Part shown: one piece after another, positions 57,401-62,000 of the stretch | Layout: each line of letters starts with the position of its first letter | How positions within the stretch are numbered: position 1 is the stretch's first letter | Source of the DNA: Symsagittifera roscoffensis | Lineage: Eukaryota; Xenacoelomorpha; Acoela; Convolutidae | Reading direction: 5' to 3' | Length of the DNA: 62,000 nt | Assembly (NCBI RefSeq): GCF_963678635.1 | Contig: NC_087062.1 | Coordinates: forward strand, 74,330,349-74,392,348 | Program-made: the position numbers and the translations under genes | Notes under the pieces: model-generated | The model's database searches: none | What the model saw: the letters and a program-made list of their open reading frames with translations, nothing else | Told to the model about the DNA's origin: nothing

Positions 57401-57731
57401 TAAAAACATCGTCTAAATAGGTGATTGCGTTTTTCTTGAGTATTAGTGGTCTAAAAATTTTGCTCATAAAAGCTGAAAATGCTGCTGGTCCTATGGATAT
57501 TCCATAGAATAAGCGGTTGAATTCATATTGTTGGTTTCCGATAACAAATTGTGTTAAACGTCGTGATTGTTCATCTAGTGGCATTTGATTGTATGCACTA
57601 TTCATATCGGCGGTTGTAAAGTATTTGCCGTTTATTTTTGTTAAAATAACTTGTATTGGTTCAATGGGCCAATTACATTTTGATTCATCTATATGTGAAT
57701 TGAGGTATCTAGCATCGAGAACGATTTTCAA
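54405..57731 (-). CDS. pol: Pol, main part: reverse transcriptase, RNase H, integrase
   Basis: 1108 codons, opening within the RT. It has no ATG; the first codon shown is TTG and is not a real start. RT: palm Asp in TADMNSAY (residue 42), FNRLFYGISIGPAAF (71-85), YLDD (105-108). RNase H: CDAS (Asp 254), REC (Glu 297), TDHK (Asp 324), ALPDTLSR (Asp 369). Integrase: zinc finger H617, H624, C654, C657; catalytic Asp 689, Asp 749, Glu 785 with the canonical 35-residue spacing; GPYQI of the GPY/F module at 962-966; a basic tail and no chromodomain. This is the Ty3/gypsy order. The upstream RT motif is in the overlapping frame of the next entry, so the domain is split by a -1 frame change within a 13-nt overlap (57729-57741 region). 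It copies element RNA and inserts the cDNA. All catalytic residues are kept. Confidence 0.93.
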   Translation of the reverse strand: MKIVLDARYLNSHIDESKCNWPIEPIQVILTKINGKYFTTADMNSAYNQMPLDEQSRRLTQFVIGNQQYEFNRLFYGISIGPAAFSAFMSKIFRPLILKKNAITYLDDVFMQSQTKDEMFNVLEKYHQILQNENLKAAPDKSHFFLTRVKFLGHNIERKTITPLKSRIDAIQKLQPPTNKKKIQEFLGMLNFLSKYVYKMQLYLRPFYNILRQQNNFEWNTEHQTRFEEVKKLLTEQISNTIPDSNQPFYAMCDASNFGIGAALLQSHNGTNKMNLISANSRLFTQAELRLSTLMRECTAIIYTLTEYEFLILGSKHPTVLFTDHKPIIFLFTQKSNPNHRVYRFQLILMKFPNLHIVWTAGKNLALPDTLSRNTPPELLTRKTTVEIPKNIKFYLAENETSPRLECKYAVKTDIEQSQINSLQHFPLYLDCQNNHYEVDLLGTSTFKPIPYSQWIKNNTQQKRTKQHLPKKDHFPLIEKEDLTDKINLSGPQTNDSKYTINQVFDLHDPLDTIPLSKLEIENIFLPPTEIITISTLKQYQNLDPVIRQLKSWHKYKTKPIKADSTILGNKTLLRYFRKFNNTTINENTDLLEYNLNESTVPCLPLSMILIAFNISHTQNIKGHSGSEKTYSNFIQNFYFPNAPIWIKVLCNDCIVCQLNKPYPNQKQIAQKQDFKGQSLYFNHRISFDTKGPISPSSEGNSYIMVIVDAFTHYVALNSVPHCNAYYAYTTLYEHWIAKFGLPEILVTDNGTEFINNEIITLCHLYNIKHKPRTSHAPWTNGLVEGMNRSLQEYLRCIINGNDTKYTEWSADVKLFPLAYNSQITTTLGMSPYEMVFNQKPRKPIMFTANSHKNAQGYCQPNKDSICYNLPLHTHDEDHFHHPQILKLASGTHTEWILNRDKKHNEIYQKITKKLLQRQNINEQINSRFTPASELKIGTFVLIPNFNTQKGISKKLQPLRKGPYQIIAKPTDVTYKITDSNKKEIVQHRNNLLPYYPKEYALRELTQLYSFTGLKIIQNEPHLKNTEQNDNPTENQNTKPIATKNNTQNHKESPKQRKNRKMTEQIIPQEQIDKSENRKTTRLRNQPRKNYKIFIPQSKILKKVEFQK

Positions 57732-60412
57732 TATTCTCCTTTAGCTAGTATGATAACAGGGTTGATGAATGTGTTGCCTTTTGGTTGTTCTTCTTTGTTT
57801 ACTGGTGATATAATGTTGTATTGTTCTAAAATGTCGAGTAATCTGTTCACTTTATCATGTAAGTGAATTGGTACTTTACTTGCTCTCTGTTTTTTGAAAA
57901 CTGCGTCTGGTTTTAACGGGAGATGTAGTGATGAACTGATTTTCCCAACATCGAATTTTGATGTTGCATAGACTGATGAATATTTAATTAGCTGTTTGGC
58001 TAATTTTTCGAATTCGTCTTGTGTTATTTGTGAATGTTGGAAATTAAACATTGTTAAAAATTTCTGTTGGTCCTCTGTGTAGTTACTTATGTTGAATGTA
58101 GGTTTGAAATATGGAGTTTTTGTGAAATAATCCGTATTTCTGTTTTCGTTACTTATTATATTATTTATAGATAATTCTTCATTAAGAATTGTAGATTGGC
58201 AAATATCTAGTAATTGGAGTATATTATTTACGCGATAGGCTTTTTCGTGTATTGGTGATATTGTAGCGTTGGTTTCACAATATCCTAAAAGTCCTAAAGG
58301 TAATGTTACTTGGTAAGGTGTGTTGTTATAGACATGTAAGGAAATGATATCGGAATTCGAATTTTTCAAATATTTTATGGATGAGATTGTGATTTTGAAA
58401 AATTTGTGAATAGGTTTGAATTCAAATTCTGACATATAAAATTTTTGTTTGTTTTGTTCTTTATCATATTGGTGAACTTGTTTGATTGAAAAATTATAGA
58501 TATTTCCTGATAGTGGTTTTAGGTGTTTTCTTTGTTGGTTAAATATCGGGTAGAATTTTGAAAAGAATGGTGGTTGTTTATTTAATCTTTGAAAAAATGT
58601 TAAGGATGTTTCTTTTGTTTTTGTATATTTATCTTTGATTAATATTTTACTATTTAGTATGTTAATTGTTGGTATATACTTCGAAATAAATGGTATTCCA
58701 ATGATATTATATTTAATGTCAGTGATATGGAATATTTGTTTAAATGGCTTATTTAAAGTTTTGCTTTGTTCCATTGTTCTGGTGGGGAGGAGAAATAATT
58801 GGATTTTTCCGTAGTTTATCAATGTTGATCCTTGTGCTGTTGCTAGTTTGCTGGAGGTTTCAAGAGGTGTTAGCTTTGGGTGTAAGGTTTTTATTTCATT
58901 CCATGTGGGGATGTTTATTATGTTTGATTCTGCTCCTGAATCAATTAAAAAATCTATTTCAAGGTCTGGTGGTTGAAATTCTTTATTTCTTGGGCTTTCT
59001 AAGAGAAATGGTATTGTCCAAATTTTTTCTTTGGGTTGTTCTTTTTGTATATTTTGATAAATATGGTTTGTATTCAAGCATTTTGTTTTGGTATTTTTAT
59101 TGGTTTGATCTGTAGTGTTAATCTCATTTGTTTCTTGCGTCGTTGGTGTGGAATTTATGGGTGTAGTGTAATAATTTTGAAGAAATTCTGATTGATTTTC
59201 ATATATGTGTGATGAAAAGGGTTGTTCATATATGACAGATTCATAGTCATTTTCGACTTTTATCATATTGATAGAAAGAGTGTTTTCAGTATCACTTTCT
59301 GAATCTGATGATGTACAGTTTATTTGATTGAGTTGTAACGTATCAGTTACTGTGTCATCAATACCTGGAGGGTCTGATGTTGTTTCTGGGTTAGATTGTA
59401 CTTGATTGATTTGTCTTTGATGTTTAGGTGTACTACTTCTGTGGCGATTATTAGAATTATTATAGTTATTATTATTCCGGTGTGGTGATTGGGAATAATT
59501 TCTATAACGATTATTATAACTTGAGTGTCGATTTTGTGAATTATTTCGCGATCTGTTTTGGTAATTATTGTTTGGTCTGTTATAGTTCGATCTATTATAT
59601 GAGTTATTCCTTGATTGACTGTTCGGGTAATTCTGGTTTCGGTTGTTTGAATAACTTCTATTTCGATTATAGGAGTAGTTTCTATTCCTATTGTATGATG
59701 AATTTCGTGATTGGTTGTTTGGATAGTAGTTATTTCTTGATTGGGAATTAGATCTAGAAACAAATCGTTGTGTATTTGAATTTGATCTGGAGTAGTTATT
59801 TCGACTATTTGGTCTATTGTAGTGATTTTGTGATGAATTGTTCGTGTTTCTTCGTTCTGGTGATCTTCCTCTATAACTTGAGTTATATGGTGATTGATTT
59901 CTTGTATAATTTGTATTGTTCGGGAGTGGTTTTCCTGAACTGTTGTTGCTGTGGACTGTTTTGTTCGGTAGATTTTGATCTTTTTTCATGTATTGATAGA
60001 ATGATTTATTTGGTTCTTTATATTTTTGAGGTTTATTTTGATTGTCTTGCTGTTTTTGTCTACATTCGGAAATACTATGTCCGTATCGTCGGCAATAATT
60101 ACACCATTTTTTGAAAGATGGTTTGCCTTTAAAGTTTGGGTTCTTTTCATAAATATTGAGTATTTCAGTGATTTTTTCAACGAGGTCTGTCTCTGATTCC
60201 TGTATATTATTAATATTAGTGGGAGTCGTTTCAATTCTGTTAACGTATTGTAGTTTCAGATTTTCCGTTTCTTCTAGTTTCATCGTGATTTCTGCTTGTT
60301 CTAATTTGTCTACTAGTTTTCGAAAATCTAAATCGGGTTCTCGAATTGAAGAAGGATGGGATGCTCTCTTTTTTATTGCTATTTTCCTTAATTGTGGTGT
60401 TAAGGTCATCAT
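57728..60412 (-). CDS. gag-pol: Gag C-terminus, nucleocapsid, protease and start of RT
   Basis: 894 codons. Residues 1-50 look like the end of a gag capsid domain. A CCHC zinc knuckle lies at C104, C107, H112, C117 (RNA packaging). Residues 165-335 are rich in N, S, R and Y, a likely RNA-binding disordered region. DSGA at 491-494 with NIIGIPFI near 569 marks a retroviral aspartic protease. From about residue 820 the RT starts (connection motif and NPVIILAKGEY), then TGA stops it inside the RT. The first ATG is in frame with the gag ORF upstream, from which it is separated by a single TAA and two codons. It therefore reads as one polyprotein broken by that stop, not a separate gene. Expected product: Gag-Pol precursor cut by its own protease. 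Confidence 0.88.
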   Translation of the reverse strand: MMTLTPQLRKIAIKKRASHPSSIREPDLDFRKLVDKLEQAEITMKLEETENLKLQYVNRIETTPTNINNIQESETDLVEKITEILNIYEKNPNFKGKPSFKKWCNYCRRYGHSISECRQKQQDNQNKPQKYKEPNKSFYQYMKKDQNLPNKTVHSNNSSGKPLPNNTNYTRNQSPYNSSYRGRSPERRNTNNSSQNHYNRPNSRNNYSRSNSNTQRFVSRSNSQSRNNYYPNNQSRNSSYNRNRNYSYNRNRSYSNNRNQNYPNSQSRNNSYNRSNYNRPNNNYQNRSRNNSQNRHSSYNNRYRNYSQSPHRNNNNYNNSNNRHRSSTPKHQRQINQVQSNPETTSDPPGIDDTVTDTLQLNQINCTSSDSESDTENTLSINMIKVENDYESVIYEQPFSSHIYENQSEFLQNYYTTPINSTPTTQETNEINTTDQTNKNTKTKCLNTNHIYQNIQKEQPKEKIWTIPFLLESPRNKEFQPPDLEIDFLIDSGAESNIINIPTWNEIKTLHPKLTPLETSSKLATAQGSTLINYGKIQLFLLPTRTMEQSKTLNKPFKQIFHITDIKYNIIGIPFISKYIPTINILNSKILIKDKYTKTKETSLTFFQRLNKQPPFFSKFYPIFNQQRKHLKPLSGNIYNFSIKQVHQYDKEQNKQKFYMSEFEFKPIHKFFKITISSIKYLKNSNSDIISLHVYNNTPYQVTLPLGLLGYCETNATISPIHEKAYRVNNILQLLDICQSTILNEELSINNIISNENRNTDYFTKTPYFKPTFNISNYTEDQQKFLTMFNFQHSQITQDEFEKLAKQLIKYSSVYATSKFDVGKISSSLHLPLKPDAVFKKQRASKVPIHLHDKVNRLLDILEQYNIISPVNKEEQPKGNTFINPVIILAKGEY

Positions 60413-60418
60413 TAAGAT

Positions 60419-62000
60419 TTATGTCATCTTTGTGTTTTTATAGTCATGTGTATTTAATGAATATGCTTTTCGAACTAGTGTTTCGATTCGTACTGCTATT
60501 TGCTTGATGGTTTCGTTTGGTAATCTGCGAATTTCATTACATAAAACTCTTTGTTGTTGTTTGTTTCTTTCGGAGTCAAACATTTTTGAAAATTCCTGTG
60601 TAAACCTTTTCCAGTTTGATTTTATTTCTAGAGGTAGTACTGAAAACCATTTTTGGGCTGCGCCATCTAAGGTTGTTTGTATTAACGCTGTGCGTCGATG
60701 TATCCAATTTTGATGTAGTGGCGTATTTATTGGTTCAGGTCCAATATTTAAAATCAGGTTTGCTGTTACTGCATTTAAATAATCTTCTACAGAGTATTCA
60801 GGGTCTGTTCCTGTGAAAACCATTAAAGGTTTGTTTGATGTTATTGATGATCCACCCATAAGGTATGGATTCATTGTCATTTGTAATGATTCTGCTGCAT
60901 TTGGCATTTGAGAAAAATTTGAAAGTTGGTTTCTTGTTATTTCATGTTGTTGGAGATAATATGGGAGTGGTATTTCATTTTGCATTTGTGATGGTTGATA
61001 CGAGTGTGCAGTCATTGGATTTTGTTGTTGAATTGGTTGAAAAGATTGTGTATTAATTAGATTTTGTTGTTGAATTGGTTGTTGATGTTGTGCATCTATT
61101 GGTTGTGGAGAAAAATTTCTATGATTTGTACGTGTTCTCTGTATTCCTTGTCTACGATATTCTTGAGTATTTGGTGCAAATATATCTGGTTGTAAGAAAT
61201 CATCATCTGAGGATAAATAATCCATTTGATAAGATGGTTGTTTTTTATTTTTATTTTGTTGAAAAAATGGGTAATTTTCACTGTGATCCTGTGGAGGATT
61301 TGTTTGGAAATTTATTGAATTAGGTTGGGTCATTGGGTTATCCCAATTTCGAGATCTTGTATATTGGTTAAAATTCCTTTGTGGTTGATTATATGTTTTT
61401 GATGGATGTGTATAATTATAATTATGGTCTGTAAAGTTGTTTCTAGTGAATGTTTTGCGTGTTTTTGATGGTATTGTCATGGGTCTGTATGTTTGGTAAT
61501 CCATATGTGAATATTTAGGGGCAACCGAAGGTTTAACGGTTGATTGTAAGGTTACCTGTGTTTGTGAAGGATTTGTATTTCTTGGTGTTGTCAAATTTGG
61601 GCGTATTGGTGAAATACTTTGTTGTGTAGTTGTTGTGTGTACAATTTCTTCATTTATGAAGTGTGATGGTGTCTGGATATCTTGTTGAGTAAGATTCCTA
61701 GTTCCATTGAGGTTTTCATTGTGTATAACTGTAGAGTTTAAACTATTATTTTGTGTATCGGGCAAAAATGTATTATAGTTTAATGGTGTTGCATCAATGG
61801 TTAATGGTATTACTCTTACATAATCTCTTATGTAAGATATCGTACTTATTGCTTGACTTGAGATTGATTGTGGGAAGCTTATAAATGCTGGATGAGACCA
61901 TTCGGGGTCCCAAACATAATCTGATTGTTCTGTGATTGCGGTATCATCGTTCGAGTTTTGGGGTCTAAAATTGTTTCTTGCTTGTGCAATTAAATCAATA
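60419..62000 (-). CDS. gag: Gag N-terminal part (partial, runs off the window)
   Basis: The frame is open from the right window edge (62000) to TAA at 60421-60419. The start suggested at 61765 is a TTG inside the frame, so the true start lies beyond the window. The visible N-terminal part includes DYVWDPEWSHPAF. A Q/N/T/S-rich stretch follows. The last ~140 residues match the retrotransposon gag capsid pattern (VFTGTDPEYSVEDYLNAV, DGAAQKWFSVLP, W-x-x-F-x-x-x-F, LPNETIKQIAVRIETLVRKA). Gag builds the particle around element RNA. The stop falls within the capsid C-terminal region and the reading continues in the same frame after it. It is therefore a nonsense change, a readthrough codon or an assembly error. 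Confidence 0.88.
   Translation of the reverse strand, partial: IDLIAQARNNFRPQNSNDDTAITEQSDYVWDPEWSHPAFISFPQSISSQAISTISYIRDYVRVIPLTIDATPLNYNTFLPDTQNNSLNSTVIHNENLNGTRNLTQQDIQTPSHFINEEIVHTTTTQQSISPIRPNLTTPRNTNPSQTQVTLQSTVKPSVAPKYSHMDYQTYRPMTIPSKTRKTFTRNNFTDHNYNYTHPSKTYNQPQRNFNQYTRSRNWDNPMTQPNSINFQTNPPQDHSENYPFFQQNKNKKQPSYQMDYLSSDDDFLQPDIFAPNTQEYRRQGIQRTRTNHRNFSPQPIDAQHQQPIQQQNLINTQSFQPIQQQNPMTAHSYQPSQMQNEIPLPYYLQQHEITRNQLSNFSQMPNAAESLQMTMNPYLMGGSSITSNKPLMVFTGTDPEYSVEDYLNAVTANLILNIGPEPINTPLHQNWIHRRTALIQTTLDGAAQKWFSVLPLEIKSNWKRFTQEFSKMFDSERNKQQQRVLCNEIRRLPNETIKQIAVRIETLVRKAYSLNTHDYKNTKMT

Larger units (their letters stand above)
45840..62000 (-). mobile_element. Large env-bearing Ty3/gypsy-type LTR retroelement (3' part, >16 kb)
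   Basis: Minus-strand order: gag (running in from beyond 62000), zinc knuckle and protease, RT, RNase H, integrase, small membrane ORFs, a 378-codon frame, an envelope-like glycoprotein, a 601-codon ORF and a 3' non-coding region with LTR-like signals. The pol order RT-RNase H-integrase, the YLDD box and the GPY/F module identify the Ty3/gypsy (Metaviridae) type. The 5' LTR and primer binding site are outside. The length is extreme for gypsy elements because of about 6.5 kb of ORFs after pol. The minus strand is rich in A and C throughout. Two breaks (57.73 and 60.42 kb) suggest this copy cannot make intact Gag-Pol. Confidence 0.9.

Noticed and set aside
59347-59763. 138-codon minus-strand frame overlapping gag-pol
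   Set aside because: It is an alternative frame of the N/S/R/Y-rich low-complexity region (I/T-rich product), not a separate gene.
58744-60114. Plus-strand frames of 89-123 codons across gag-pol
   Set aside because: They are antisense shadows of the well-supported minus-strand polyprotein.
1-62000. CRISPR array
   Set aside because: No regular repeat-spacer pattern. All tandem arrays are satellites in a eukaryotic setting.

Overview
This window is eukaryotic, from an AT-rich invertebrate genome. The compact GTAAGT...TTTTAG splice-like signals and the kinds of transposon present would fit a nematode, but no gene here fixes the taxon. There is no bacterial-type gene content. Almost everything up to about 45.8 kb is repeat-derived, non-coding DNA. 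The only host gene I can name is the 3' end of a PARP-type ADP-ribosyltransferase gene (minus strand, 25338-25610), cut off by a run of 23 Ns and followed by satellite DNA.

Layout from the left. 1-1.1 kb is a ~29-bp minisatellite with a higher-order pattern and an inverted terminal unit. 1.1-20.7 kb is a large segmental duplication built from blocks I call D, A, B and C. They run D-A-B-B-B-A-B-B-C, then a spacer with a 726-bp foldback element, then D-A-(palindromic MITE)-A-B-C. 20.7-25.3 kb is mostly featureless, apart from a decayed LINE reverse transcriptase. 25.3-27.05 kb holds the PARP exon and GTCG-type satellites. 27.2-31.4 kb is a 1.65-kb tandem repeat. 32.37-34.06 kb is an element with 34-bp terminal inverted repeats filled with GCGAC/TTCGACC tandem repeats. 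34-45 kb is a set of old, diverged tandem and dispersed duplications with no gene I can support.

The most notable part is ~45.8 kb to the right edge: the 3' part, over 16 kb, of a very large env-bearing Ty3/gypsy-type LTR retroelement on the minus strand. In its own 5'->3' order it has: gag (entering from beyond the window); nucleocapsid zinc knuckle and protease; reverse transcriptase, RNase H and integrase; a 50-codon reading frame without ATG; two small membrane-protein ORFs; a 378-codon frame with no ATG anywhere; a large envelope-like glycoprotein; a 601-codon ORF of unknown function; a possible intron directly after that stop; and a tentative 3' LTR. Consecutive downstream ORFs are joined by ATGA stop/start overlaps (twice), a TAA-ATG abutment and a 13-nt overlap. 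This suggests polycistronic or coupled translation plus splicing, which is unusual for a gypsy element.

This copy is damaged. An in-frame TAA interrupts the gag capsid region and a frame change interrupts the reverse transcriptase core, unless these are assembly errors. All downstream ORFs (envelope, 601, 378, small membrane ORFs) are open. The whole element carries a strong strand bias (minus strand rich in A and C), which separates it from the flanking DNA.
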